Of a DNA stretch of 64,000 nucleotides, positions 33,029-42,636 are shown piece by piece; position 1 is the first letter of the stretch; the number at the start of each line of letters is the position of its first letter. Location: the NCBI GenBank assembly GCA_019510485.1, contig JAEKKI010000128.1, forward strand, positions 1 to 64,000. The letters are read 5' to 3'. A program made the translations under genes and the position numbers. The notes beneath the pieces are model-generated. The model made no database searches. It was not told where the DNA came from and saw nothing but the letters and a program-made list of their open reading frames with translations. The DNA is from Catenulisporales bacterium. GTDB lineage: Bacteria > Actinomycetota > Actinomycetes > Streptomycetales > Catenulisporaceae.

Positions 33029-35566
33029 CTACGGCTTCGGGCCGCCGCGGCCGGTCAGTCCGCGCGCGTAGGCGGCCATGGTGGCCGAGACGCGCTCGGG
33101 GTCGTATTCGTCGTCGGGTTCGGCCGGGCCACCGGTTTCAGGCTTCTGCGACGTAGCGGGCCGGCGGCGGGCCTCGGCGGGGAGCCGGGACTGCCGGACG
33201 CGGACGGGCAGGCCGTTCACGGTGGTCGGGATGGGAGGCGGGGCCGGGGATTCGGCCGAGGGCTCGGCGGCCGGCTCCGGCGGCGAACCGTTCAGCGCTT
33301 CAGCCGGCGGTTCGGTCATCGGTTCGGTCATCGGTCGGGTCGGCGGCGGGACGGGCGGTGCGTAAGCGGCGTCGGGGCCCGCGGTGGCAGTGGCGGCGAT
33401 CCGAACACTCGCCACAATACCTTCGTGCCCTGACACACTTGGCCCCGGCCTCGCGGCGGGTGCGTGCGGGGCGTCCGGCGACGGCGACGGCAGCGCCGAC
33501 GCCGACGGCGGCTCGGGCCGCTCGGCGCCGCCGTATACGGCATCGGCGACGGGCCCTGATCCGGATCCGTCGCCGACCGGAGCCGTCACCACCACCGTCG
33601 ACGGCAGCCCCACCTCGGCCACCGTCCCGCCGCCCGGCCGGGCCAGCAGCTCCACCCCGATGCCGTACCACGCCGCCAGATGCGCGACCACGGTCAGGCC
33701 CATCGCCCGCACCGTCTCGCTGTCCACCTGGCGCGGCGCGGCCAGGCGGGCGTTGAGCTCCGCCCGGCGGCTCGGGGTCATGCCGATGCCGCGGTCGATG
33801 ATCTGGATGGACACGCGGTCGTCCGACCGGCGGATCTCGACCGTGACCCGGCTGTCGGGAGAGGAGAACGCCGTGGCGTTGTCGAGCAGCTCCGCGCACA
33901 GGTGCACCAGGTGGTCCACGGCCTGCGGCGCGACGGTGATCCCGGAGTCGAAATCCAGGTCCACCCGCGTGTACCGCTCGATCCGGCCGAGCGCGGCCCG
34001 CACCACGTCCAGCAGCGGGACGCCGCGGTCGCGGACCCGGGCCGTGCCCTCGCCGCCCAGCACCAGCAGGCTCTCGTTGTTGCGGGTCATGCGCGCGGCC
34101 AGGTGGTCCAGGACGAACAGCCGGGCCAGCCGGTCCGGGTCCTGCTCGCTGCGCTCGGCGCGGTCCAGCTCGGAGGTCAGCGCGCCGGTGAGGCGCTCGC
34201 CGCGGCGGGCCAGCGCCACGAACGTGGCGCCCACGCCGGCGCGCAGCAGCACCTGCTCGGCGGCGGTGCGGATGGCCTCGCGGTGCACCGAGTTGAACGC
34301 CCCGGCGACCGCGGCGAGCTCGTCCTTGGGGTCCTCGGGGCGGATCGGGCCGCCGCGGCCGAGCCGCCTCGATCCCTTGCCGGCCTGACCGCTCAGCCCC
34401 CGGACCCCGCCCGACCGGCGCCGGCCGAGCGTCAGCGCGTCGCCGGCCTGGTCGGCGAACTCCTCCGGGGTGCGGCCGGTGAGCGACTCGGTGGCGCGCA
34501 GCTCGTCGACCGCGGCCGGCAGCCGCTCGTAGGCCACGGCGAGCGCGGCGTCGCGCAGCTGGCGCAGGCCGCGGACCATCGGCCGGCCCAGCCGCAGGCT
34601 GATCATCACCACCAGCAGCGCGGTGCCGGCGATCGCCGCCGCCTCGGCCTCGGCGACCCGCTGGGCATGGTCGCGCAGCTGCGCGATCGCGCTCAGCGTC
34701 GACAGGTCCAGGTCCTCGCGGACGGTGTCCAGGATGTCCCGCCGGGCGCTCATCGACCGGGCCCAGGCGACCTTGTCGATCTTCAGCGTGTCGCCGGCGG
34801 ACAGCCGCCCCACCCGGTCCTCGAACTGCTGCGCGGTCGTGACCTGCGGGCTGGTCAGCGCCTCGTCCGGACGCTCGTGCCACTCGATCGGCGCCTGGAT
34901 GTCGAAGGACTCCATCGCGTCGCCGAACGCCCGCCGCTCGCGCGCCAGCTCGGTGACCATGGCCGGGGTCAGCGGCAGCCCGCCGGCCGAGCGCAGCACC
35001 TCCGCCTCCTCCTGCCCGGTGGCCTCAGCGGCCTGATACAGCAGGTTGGCGGCGTGGATCCGGGTGGCGATCTGCTGCGGCGCGCTGCCGGCGTTGCTCA
35101 CCGCGTCCCGGAACTGCGCCAGGTCGGCGATCGCGATGCGGTACTGGAACACCACGGACGACAGCGCCGGGGCCGACCCGCTCCGGATCTGCTCGCGCAG
35201 CGTGTCCAGCTGCGTCAGCTCCTGATCGATGCGGGCCAGCAGGTCGTGGGTGACCTGAGGGGTTTTGGGCAGGGCGTGGACCTGCCGCCGGAACGCCGCG
35301 ACCGCGATGTCGGTCTGCTCGATCTGGCTCCGGATGGCGGTGCTCGACGTCGGATCCGGGCCGGTCAGCAGCAGCGCCATCATCGTGCGCTCGTCCTGCA
35401 GCTCGCAGATCAGCTGCCCGGCGGCGGTGGAGGTGTGCATCAGGGACCAGAGATGATCGCTGCGCACGGTCTCGCCGGTGGAAGTGTCCAGCGCGACCGC
35501 GCCGAAGCCCGACACCGCGGCGAGTGGGACGGCGACCAAGACGCCGAGCCTTCGCGTGATCCTCAA
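33029..35566 (-). CDS. cvnA: Conservon sensor kinase with nitrate/nitrite-sensing domain (CvnA)
   Basis: 845 residues from the TTG at 35566 (GAGGGG upstream; the frame is open to 35671). One N-terminal helix (LGVLVAVPLAAVSGFGAVAL), an extracytoplasmic all-helical sensor domain of the NIT (nitrate- and nitrite-sensing) type to about residue 290, a second helix near 300, a signalling helix region and a HATPase domain with N box LCAELLDNATAFS and G box IDRGIGM. The region before the HATPase has no canonical phosphorylatable His box, as usual for CvnA. The last about 220 residues are Pro/Ala/Glu-rich and disordered. First gene of the cvnA-cvnB-cvnD-receptor operon. Confidence 0.9.
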   Translation of the reverse strand: MRITRRLGVLVAVPLAAVSGFGAVALDTSTGETVRSDHLWSLMHTSTAAGQLICELQDERTMMALLLTGPDPTSSTAIRSQIEQTDIAVAAFRRQVHALPKTPQVTHDLLARIDQELTQLDTLREQIRSGSAPALSSVVFQYRIAIADLAQFRDAVSNAGSAPQQIATRIHAANLLYQAAEATGQEEAEVLRSAGGLPLTPAMVTELARERRAFGDAMESFDIQAPIEWHERPDEALTSPQVTTAQQFEDRVGRLSAGDTLKIDKVAWARSMSARRDILDTVREDLDLSTLSAIAQLRDHAQRVAEAEAAAIAGTALLVVMISLRLGRPMVRGLRQLRDAALAVAYERLPAAVDELRATESLTGRTPEEFADQAGDALTLGRRRSGGVRGLSGQAGKGSRRLGRGGPIRPEDPKDELAAVAGAFNSVHREAIRTAAEQVLLRAGVGATFVALARRGERLTGALTSELDRAERSEQDPDRLARLFVLDHLAARMTRNNESLLVLGGEGTARVRDRGVPLLDVVRAALGRIERYTRVDLDFDSGITVAPQAVDHLVHLCAELLDNATAFSSPDSRVTVEIRRSDDRVSIQIIDRGIGMTPSRRAELNARLAAPRQVDSETVRAMGLTVVAHLAAWYGIGVELLARPGGGTVAEVGLPSTVVVTAPVGDGSGSGPVADAVYGGAERPEPPSASALPSPSPDAPHAPAARPGPSVSGHEGIVASVRIAATATAGPDAAYAPPVPPPTRPMTEPMTEPPAEALNGSPPEPAAEPSAESPAPPPIPTTVNGLPVRVRQSRLPAEARRRPATSQKPETGGPAEPDDEYDPERVSATMAAYARGLTGRGGPKP

Positions 35567-35759
35567 GAACGGCCCCTCGCGAAAGAGCTGACAGGGTACA
35601 GGGTTTGCGCGGTGTGGCGATCGTGCAAGGGGGGTGCGCTCATCCAAGCGGCATACAGGGGACTGAGTCAAGCCTGGTGGGGACTCTGCTTTTCGAGCGC
35701 GTTAACGCGACGTCAAAATTGGGTGGCCGCTCACCCAAACCCTCCTCTACGGTTCGATC

Positions 35760-37460
35760 GTGCGCGACCTGCCCGAGCCGGACCCCGGCATACCCGATAC
35801 CGGGTCGGCGACGCGGTACCTGTTCTGGCTGGTCCGCAAGAGCTGGACGTCGATGGCGCTCGGCGCGTCCTGGGGCGTGGTGTGGATGGTCAGCCAGGCG
35901 CTGATGCCCGCCGCGATCGGCAAGACCCTCGACGCCGGCGTCACCGCGAAGGACACCGCCGAGCTGTGGCGCTGGTCGGCGGTGGTGCTCGGGCTCGGCT
36001 GCGTGACCGGCATCGCCGGCATCATGCGGCATCGCAGCGCGGTCACCAACTGGCTGGCCGCCTCCTACCGCACCGTGCAGCTGACCGCGCGCCAGGCCGC
36101 GGCACTGGGCGCGACGCTGCCCGGCCGCATCGCCACCGGCGACGTGGTGGCGGTCGGCACGGCCGACGCCTCCAGCATCGGCAGCACGATGGACGTCACG
36201 GGCCGGTGCTGCGGGGCGGTCGTGTCGATCATCGTGGTCGCGGTGCTGCTGCTGGCCGCCGACCTGCGGATCGGCCTGACCGTGCTGATCGGCGTGCCGC
36301 TGATCATGGCCCTGGTCGGGCCGCTGCTCAAACCCATGCACCGGCGGCAGAGCGAGGTGCGCGCGCTCCAGGGCAAGCTGACCGGGCGGGCCAACGACAT
36401 CGTGGCCGGCCTGCGGGTGCTGCGCGGCATCGGCGGCGAGCCGGAGTTCGCCGAGCGCTACCGCGCCGAATCGCAGCGCCTGCGCAACGCCGGGGTGCGG
36501 GTGGCGCGCGTGGAATCGGTGCTGGAGTCGGCGCAGGTGCTGCTGCCGGGATTGTTCGTGGTCGGTGTGACGTGGCTGGCGGCGCGGATGGCGGTGTCGG
36601 GGGAGATCACCACCGGGCAGCTGGTCGCGTTCTACGGCTACGCGGCGTTCCTGGTGATCCCGCTGCGGACGGTCACCGAGACGTGGGGCCGGTTTCTGCG
36701 GGCGCACGTCGCGGCCACGAAGGTCGTCAGGGTGTTGGCACTTCGCAACCCCCTGCTGGCGAACCCGGGCTCTGATATGACCGGCGAGGGCCGGGGCGCG
36801 ATGGCCGACGCGCACTCGGGCCTGACGCTCGCCCCCGGCACGTTCACGGCGGTGGCCGCCGCCGATCCGGCCGAGGCGATCGACCTCGCCGACCGGCTGG
36901 GCCGCTACCGGCCGGCAGACGGGGTCACGCTGGACGGCGTGCCGGTCGACACCCTGCCGCTGGCGACCGTGCGGCGACGGATACTGGTCGCCGACAACGA
37001 CGCGCGGCTGTTCGCCGGGCGGCTGGCCGATGAGCTGGCGCCGGACCGACACGCGGCCCCCGTCGCCGCGGCCCTGCACACGGCCGCGGCCGAGGACATC
37101 CTGGAAGCCCTGCCCGAGGGCCTGGACACCGAGGTCACCGAGCGCGGCCGCTCCTTCTCCGGCGGCCAGCAGCAGCGGTTGCGCCTGGCGCGCGCCCTGC
37201 TGGCCGATCCCGAAGTGCTGCTGCTGGTCGAGCCGACCAGCGCGGTGGACGCGCACACCGAGGCCCGCATCGCCGACCGGCTGGCCGCCGCGCGAACCGG
37301 GCGCACCACCGTCGTGTTCACCGGCAGCCCGCTGATGCTGGACCGCGCCGAGCACGTGGTGTTCCTGGCCGGCGGCCGGGCCGTGGCCACCGGGCGGCAC
37401 CGCGAGCTGCTGGCGTCCGTGCCCGCCTACCGGGCCGCCGTGACCAGGGAAGAGGACTGA
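35760..37460 (+). CDS. ABC exporter half-transporter with degenerate nucleotide site
   Basis: 566 residues: six membrane helices (about 25-305) and an NBD. The signature SFSGGQQQRLRLARAL is intact (SGGQ at 467-470), but the Walker A site reads AVAAADPAEAIDLADRLG without the Gly-Lys-Ser/Thr, and the Walker B reads EVLLLVEPTSAVD with Val for Asp. It therefore contributes only its signature loop and partners with the adjacent half-transporter as a heterodimer. GTG at 35760 begins the frame; the next gene starts one base after its stop. Substrate unknown (drug or lipid). Confidence 0.9.
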   Translation: MRDLPEPDPGIPDTGSATRYLFWLVRKSWTSMALGASWGVVWMVSQALMPAAIGKTLDAGVTAKDTAELWRWSAVVLGLGCVTGIAGIMRHRSAVTNWLAASYRTVQLTARQAAALGATLPGRIATGDVVAVGTADASSIGSTMDVTGRCCGAVVSIIVVAVLLLAADLRIGLTVLIGVPLIMALVGPLLKPMHRRQSEVRALQGKLTGRANDIVAGLRVLRGIGGEPEFAERYRAESQRLRNAGVRVARVESVLESAQVLLPGLFVVGVTWLAARMAVSGEITTGQLVAFYGYAAFLVIPLRTVTETWGRFLRAHVAATKVVRVLALRNPLLANPGSDMTGEGRGAMADAHSGLTLAPGTFTAVAAADPAEAIDLADRLGRYRPADGVTLDGVPVDTLPLATVRRRILVADNDARLFAGRLADELAPDRHAAPVAAALHTAAAEDILEALPEGLDTEVTERGRSFSGGQQQRLRLARALLADPEVLLLVEPTSAVDAHTEARIADRLAAARTGRTTVVFTGSPLMLDRAEHVVFLAGGRAVATGRHRELLASVPAYRAAVTREED

Positions 37461-37461
37461 C

Positions 37462-39261
37462 ATGGCGCCGAACCCGCCCGCGCCGCCCACCCCCGGCCGG
37501 CAGGCGCTCCCGGTCGCGGCCTATCCCGAGGTGCGCCGCTACGCCGCCCACCTCGCCCGGCGCCGGGGCCGCGACCTGGTGCTGACCGTCGCCCTGTTCG
37601 CGCTGGCGGCGGTGGCCGGGCTGGTGGTGCCGCGGCTGCTCGGCGCGCTGATCGACGGCGTGCAGCACGGCACGACCACCGGGCACGTCGACACCATCGT
37701 CGCCCTGATCGCGCTGACCCTGGTGGTGCAGACGGTCATGACCCGCTATGCCAACCTGGCCGCCGGCACGTTCGGCGAGGGCGTGCTGGCCGAGCTGCGC
37801 GAGAACTTCGTCGCCCGGGTGCTGGAACTGCCGCTGTCGGTGGTGGAGCGGGCCGGGAGCGGCGATCTGCTGTCCCGGTCCTCGCGGGACGTGGACGCCC
37901 TGAGCCAGGCCGCGCGCTTCGGGGTGCCGGTCACGCTGGTCGCGATCGTCACCACGGTGCTCACGGTGGGCGCGCTGGCCCTGATCACACCTTGGGCGAT
38001 GCTGCCGCTGCTGGTGATCGTGCCGCCGATCGCGGTGGTGTTCCGCTGGTACATGCGGCGCGCGCCGGCCGGCTACCTCGCCGAGAGCGCGCGGCACGCG
38101 GACATGACCGACGGCCTGGCCGAGACCGTCGACGGCGCGCGCACGGTCGAGGCGCTGGGATTGCAGCAGCGGCGGATCAAGCGCACCGACGAGGACATCC
38201 GGCGCCAGTACGCCACCGAGCGGTACACGCTGTACCTGCGGTGCGTGTTCTGGCCGGTGACAGAGTCCTGCTACATCGTGCCGGTGGCGCTGACGTTGCT
38301 GTTCGGCGGCCTGGGCTACATCCACGGCTGGTTCTCCCTGGGCCAGGTCACCGCCGCGGCCATCTACATGCAGCAGATCATGGGGCCGATCGACGAGATG
38401 CTGGCCTGGGCCGACCAGCTCCAGGTGGGCGCCGCCTCGCTGGCGCGGCTGCTCGGCGTGGCCGGTGTGCCGGCGGACCGGCAAGCGTCCGCGAAGCGGC
38501 CCGACGGCGAGGACATCCAGGCCCGTGACGTGCGCTACTCCTACCTGCCGGGCCGCGAGGTGCTGCACGGCGTGGACCTGTCGGTGCGCGCCGGCGAGCG
38601 CCTGGCGATGGTCGGGCCCTCCGGCGCGGGCAAGTCGACCCTGGGCCGGTTGCTGGCCGGCATCCACGGTCCGACCGAGGGGTCGGTGCAGGTGGGCGGC
38701 GTCCCGCTGGTGGAGCTGCCGCTGGGCGATCTGCGCGGCCAGGTGGCGCTGGTGAACCAGGAGCACCATGTGTTCGCCGGCACCGTCCGCGACAACGTGG
38801 TCCTGCCCCGGCCGGACGCCACCGACGAGCAGGTGCGCGACGTCCTGGCCGCCGTGGACGCGCTGGCCTGGGTCGACGCCCTGCCCGACGGGCTGCGCAC
38901 GCCTGTCGGCGCCGACGGCCACAAGCTCACGCCGGCGCAGGCGCAGCAGCTGGCCCTGGCCCGCCTGGTCCTGGCCGACCCGCACACCCTGGTCCTGGAC
39001 GAGGCGACCTCGCTGATCGACCCGCGCTCCGCCCGGCACCTGGAGCGCTCGCTGGCGGCCGTCCTGGCGGGCCGCACGGTGATCGCCATCGCGCACCGCC
39101 TGCACACGGCGCACGACGCCGACCGGGTGGCGGTGGTCGAGGACGGTGTGATCACCGAGCTGGGCAGTCATGGGGAACTGGTGGCTGCCGGCGGCGCCTA
39201 TGCGGGGCTGTGGGAGTCCTGGCACGGCCGCGGTGCCGCGGCTCCGACCCTCAATTCCTGA
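37462..39261 (+). CDS. ABC exporter half-transporter with intact Walker motifs
   Basis: 599 residues: six-helix transmembrane domain (about 30-310) and an NBD with Walker A GPSGAGKST (385-393), Walker B LVLDEATSLID (Asp513, Glu514) and switch His in AIAHRLH. The signature is degenerate: LTPAQ (489-493) instead of LSGGQ. Paired with the previous protein, the one canonical ATP site is made of these Walker motifs and that protein's SGGQ. ATG one base after the preceding stop means strong translational coupling. It is an export-type (type IV) transporter of unknown substrate. Confidence 0.93.
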   Translation: MAPNPPAPPTPGRQALPVAAYPEVRRYAAHLARRRGRDLVLTVALFALAAVAGLVVPRLLGALIDGVQHGTTTGHVDTIVALIALTLVVQTVMTRYANLAAGTFGEGVLAELRENFVARVLELPLSVVERAGSGDLLSRSSRDVDALSQAARFGVPVTLVAIVTTVLTVGALALITPWAMLPLLVIVPPIAVVFRWYMRRAPAGYLAESARHADMTDGLAETVDGARTVEALGLQQRRIKRTDEDIRRQYATERYTLYLRCVFWPVTESCYIVPVALTLLFGGLGYIHGWFSLGQVTAAAIYMQQIMGPIDEMLAWADQLQVGAASLARLLGVAGVPADRQASAKRPDGEDIQARDVRYSYLPGREVLHGVDLSVRAGERLAMVGPSGAGKSTLGRLLAGIHGPTEGSVQVGGVPLVELPLGDLRGQVALVNQEHHVFAGTVRDNVVLPRPDATDEQVRDVLAAVDALAWVDALPDGLRTPVGADGHKLTPAQAQQLALARLVLADPHTLVLDEATSLIDPRSARHLERSLAAVLAGRTVIAIAHRLHTAHDADRVAVVEDGVITELGSHGELVAAGGAYAGLWESWHGRGAAAPTLNS

Positions 39262-39615
39262 AACGTTCGCCGCGATGCCCACGCCGCCGTCGCGGCGAGA
39301 CGTAGCGTGTGAGAACTCTGAGACAGGTGTGGACGCCGCGCCCGATCATTCGGCAGATTCATGTGCCATGAGATCAGAACCTTCACCTCGCACGGGCTGT
39401 TTCGATCGTCCCGCCGATCACCCCACCGGTAACTGGTGTCCCACCTCGCAATTTACTCCTGTGATCAAGGATTGATTCCGAAGGATTTTCAGCGCTAGTC
39501 TGGTCAGACACAATATCTTCCTGACTGTTCCTACGCTCACCTACGCTCACCCACACTCCCCAACCCTCCCACACCCCCGACCTCCGTCTTCCCCCGACCC
39601 TGGCGAGGTGACCCC
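39262..39615. promoter_or_regulatory. Gene-free stretch before the DUF6421 gene
   Basis: No gene is supported in these 354 bases. The second half is AT-rich and holds a perfect palindrome GTCTG-GT-CAGAC at 39498-39509, just before CACAATAT, a possible -10 region, and a tandem decamer CTACGCTCAC x2 (39531-39550). These suggest a regulated promoter for the DUF6421-SDR-aldolase operon. Confidence 0.45.
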
Positions 39616-41793
39616 ATGCGGCAGCACACGGGATTCTTGAAAGTCCTGTTCGACGAGGCGCACAGCGAGGCCTGGACCATCGATCCGAAGGCCGCGCTCG
39701 CGATGAATCCCGTGAACCCGGCCGACGCCGGCTACACGCACGCGGCCGATTCGCTGCGAACCCGCGGCTACGACGTGGACGCGCACCGGGACGGAGTGTT
39801 CACGGCCGAGACGCTGGCCGGAACCGACGTCATGGTGATCGCGCACCCCGCCGACCCGGCGCGCGAACGCACCACGGGCCTTGGCAGCCCGGTGTTCACC
39901 GGCGCCGAGCTGGACGCGTTGCAGGCCTACGTCAAGGCCGGCGGCGGCCTGGTGCTGCTGGCCGACAGCGAACAGGACACCGGCACCAACCTGGCCGCCC
40001 TGCTCGCCCGCTTCGGCGTCGGCATCGAGCACCTCACCGTGCAGGACGCCGTCCGCCGGCACCGCGGCAACGCCCGCTGGGTCCTGGCCGAGCGCGCCCG
40101 GCTGCCGGAGAGCCGGACCGAGCCGGAGGACGTCCTGGCCGGCGTCGCCGAGGCCTGCTTCTACCGCTCCGGGACCCTGTTCACCGCCGCCGACGCCGAC
40201 GTGCTGCCGCTGCTGAACTCCTCGGCCACCGCCGACCCGGCCGACCGGCCGCTGGCCGTCGGCGTGCGCTTCGGCGAGGGCCGCGTGGCGGTATTCGCCG
40301 ACTCCGACCTGTTCGGCGACGACTCGATCGGCGACTACGATCACCGCGCGCTCTGGGTCAACGCCGTGACCTGGGCCTCGCGTCGTCCGGCGGGCACCAA
40401 GGACGGCACCGAGGACACTGACACCGCGACGAACGCCGCCCGGGACGCCGCCACGGCGACCGTGCCGGCGTTCCGGCTGCCCGCCTTCGCCGATCTCAAG
40501 GCCGCCATCGAGGACCTGCGCCCGATGCAGTCCAAGGACGGCTCCATCGACTTCGAAGCCGGCCACGACCTCGCTCGCGCCGAGGAGCTCGCCGCCCGGA
40601 TCGGCGCCGCGGTGGACGAGCTGGCGCCGGCGTTCCCGCACGACGCGGACTACCTCGCCGCGGTCCACAAGGACCTGCGCCGCTGGGCCGAGGGCGGCTT
40701 CGGCGTGCCGGACTTCCTGGACTCGCTGGTCGCCTTCAACCCGGCGCGCCAGCGCCAGAACGGCCGCGAGCACCTCGTGGTGTTCCCCATGTACACGCAG
40801 AACGGCAACCCGGACCGCAACTTCGAGGCGCTGATCATCCGCGCCGTGTGGCCGGACTGGATCGCCGAGCTGGAGCGGGACAAGTACTCGAACAAGCAGT
40901 TCCTGCCGATCGAGTTCGCCGCGCCGGACGCCTTCACCGCCGGCTACGACACCAACAGCGCGGTGCTGTTCCCCGAGACCGTCGCGGTCCGGGAGACGCC
41001 GGTGTTCACCTGGGGTGCGATCTTCTGCGACCGCGAGGCCGCGCGCTTTCGCATGGTCACCTCCGCCGCCGCCCAGACCCTGAAGGTGTCGCTGCCGCCG
41101 GACGCCGCGCGGCTGCTGGCCGACCAGCGGCTGACCCAGGAGGTGTTCGTGCTCTGGGACCTGGTCCACGACCGGACCCACAGCCACGGCGACCTGCCGT
41201 TCGACCCTTTCATGATCAAACAGCGGATGCCGTACTTCCTGTATTCGCTGGAGGAGCTGCGCTGCGACCTGACCGCGTTCCGGGCCGCGGTGGAGATGGA
41301 GCGCGAAGGAGGCGCCGGCGGGTCGCACGCGCGCCTGGTCCAGTACGCGATCCTGTTCGACCGCCTCTTCCGCTTCCCGATCACCGGCGGCCGGGTCAAG
41401 AACTACGACGGCCTCGGCGGGCAGCTGCTGTTCGCCTACCTGCACCGGCACGGCGTCGTGCGCTGGACCGACAACCGGCTGACCGTGGACTGGAACCGGA
41501 TCGCCGACGCGGTGATCGCGCTGGCCACCGAGATCGAGACGCTGTACCGGGACAGCATCGACCGGCCCAAGCCCGCGCACTGGCTGGCCGCCTACCGGCT
41601 GGTCGCCGGCTACCTCGCGCCGAACCCGGCCTCGGTGTGGGCGCGGGGCGCCTCGGCGCTGCCGCTGGACGGACCGCCCCGGGGCCTGGTCGACGCGGTG
41701 CTGCCGGACGAGTTCCCGCTGTCGATGTTCTACGAGGCCCTGAGCAAGAAGCTGGCGCCGGTGGTGGAGGCCACGCGCGGCGTCACGGGCTGA
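39616..41793 (+). CDS. DUF6421 protein with N-terminal GATase/DUF4350-like domain
   Basis: 725 residues in two parts. Residues 1-270 look like a class I amidotransferase-like Rossmann domain (VLFDEAHSEAW at the start, then VMVIAHPADPA and GGGLVLLADSEQD) as in DUF4350/ThuA proteins. Residues about 290-725 match the actinobacterial DUF6421 family. The latter holds a His/Asp cluster, LVHDRTHSHGDLPFD, followed by YSLEELRCDL, which could bind a metal and loosely recalls M49 peptidases; activity is unproven. It is the first of three genes (SDR, threonine aldolase) that I recall occurring together in Streptomyces. Confidence 0.75.
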   Translation: MRQHTGFLKVLFDEAHSEAWTIDPKAALAMNPVNPADAGYTHAADSLRTRGYDVDAHRDGVFTAETLAGTDVMVIAHPADPARERTTGLGSPVFTGAELDALQAYVKAGGGLVLLADSEQDTGTNLAALLARFGVGIEHLTVQDAVRRHRGNARWVLAERARLPESRTEPEDVLAGVAEACFYRSGTLFTAADADVLPLLNSSATADPADRPLAVGVRFGEGRVAVFADSDLFGDDSIGDYDHRALWVNAVTWASRRPAGTKDGTEDTDTATNAARDAATATVPAFRLPAFADLKAAIEDLRPMQSKDGSIDFEAGHDLARAEELAARIGAAVDELAPAFPHDADYLAAVHKDLRRWAEGGFGVPDFLDSLVAFNPARQRQNGREHLVVFPMYTQNGNPDRNFEALIIRAVWPDWIAELERDKYSNKQFLPIEFAAPDAFTAGYDTNSAVLFPETVAVRETPVFTWGAIFCDREAARFRMVTSAAAQTLKVSLPPDAARLLADQRLTQEVFVLWDLVHDRTHSHGDLPFDPFMIKQRMPYFLYSLEELRCDLTAFRAAVEMEREGGAGGSHARLVQYAILFDRLFRFPITGGRVKNYDGLGGQLLFAYLHRHGVVRWTDNRLTVDWNRIADAVIALATEIETLYRDSIDRPKPAHWLAAYRLVAGYLAPNPASVWARGASALPLDGPPRGLVDAVLPDEFPLSMFYEALSKKLAPVVEATRGVTG

Positions 41794-41867
41794 GCGCGCC
41801 CGGGAGCGGCGGAGCCCGTAGCCTTCAGTCTTCAATAGCGACTCGCGTGATCGGAGACATCAGCACC

Positions 41868-42581
41868 ATGAGCCTGAACAACGAGTCCGTGGTCGTGGTG
41901 GCCGGCGCCGGCGGCGGGGCCGGCGGCGCCCTGGTGCGCGCGCTGACCGCCGCCGGGGCCACCGTCATCGGCATCGACACCACGATCGAGCACGCCGAGC
42001 GCGCCGCCGCGGTCGCCGTCGGCCCGGGCCGTGCCGTTCCCGCGGTGGTGGACCTGCTCGACTTCGAGGCCACCAAGGCGTTCGCCGAGGGCGTGGTGAA
42101 GGAGCACGGCCGGGTCGACGGCCTGGTCCACCTGGTCGGCGGCTGGCGCGGGTCGAAGTCCTTCGCTGAGACCAGGCTGGAGGACTGGGACCTGCTGCAC
42201 AAGCTGCTGATCCAGACCACCCAGCACACCTCGCTGGCGTTCGCCGAGCCGCTGGCGGCCTCCGGCGACGGCCGCTTCGTGCTCGTCTCGGCCACCGCCG
42301 CCGCCGCCCCGACCGCCGGCAACGCCGCCTACGGCGCCGCCAAGGCCGCCGCCGAGGCGTGGACGCTGGCCCTGGCCGACTCCTTCACCAAGGGCGGAGA
42401 CCAGGCCGCGGCGGTGGTCCTGGTGGTCAAGGCCCTGCTCACCGACGCGATGAAGGAAGCCAAGCCGGAGGGCACGTTCCCCGGCTACACCCATGTCGAC
42501 GATCTCGCCGCCGAAATCGTGAAAGTCTGGGATTCCCCGGCCGCGGAGGTCAACGGCACTCGCGTCCGGCTCGCGCCCTGA
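41868..42581 (+). CDS. SDR family oxidoreductase
   Basis: 237 residues. Nucleotide-binding motif VVVVAGAGGGAGGALVRAL, catalytic Ser in LVSATAAAA and Tyr-Gly-Ala-Ala-Lys. ATG at 41868 with GGAG upstream; GTG at 41847 is possible. It lies between the DUF6421 gene and the threonine aldolase gene, 74 bases and 55 bases from them. The substrate is unknown; because the same three-gene set is conserved in relatives, it presumably works on the same metabolite as the aldolase. Confidence 0.85.
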   Translation: MSLNNESVVVVAGAGGGAGGALVRALTAAGATVIGIDTTIEHAERAAAVAVGPGRAVPAVVDLLDFEATKAFAEGVVKEHGRVDGLVHLVGGWRGSKSFAETRLEDWDLLHKLLIQTTQHTSLAFAEPLAASGDGRFVLVSATAAAAPTAGNAAYGAAKAAAEAWTLALADSFTKGGDQAAAVVLVVKALLTDAMKEAKPEGTFPGYTHVDDLAAEIVKVWDSPAAEVNGTRVRLAP

Positions 42582-42613
42582 TCGACCTGACCGACCTGAT
42601 CAACCTGACCGAC
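42578..42613 (+). repeat. 18-base tandem repeat spanning the SDR stop codon
   Basis: CTGATCGACCTGACCGAC (42578-42595) is followed at once by a copy with one change (42596-42613), then a partial third copy CTGA. The repeat begins inside the SDR stop codon and lies in the leader of the threonine aldolase gene. Probably slippage-derived. Confidence 0.7.
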
Positions 42614-42636
42614 CTGAGCATCCCCGAGGGAACCCC

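Noticed and set aside
33680-36775. 1031-codon open frame on the plus strand, antisense to cvnA and overlapping the ABC gene
   Set aside because: A GC-rich codon-bias shadow: the product is low complexity (Gln/Arg/Gly/Ala/Val), and the true frames carry domain motifs.
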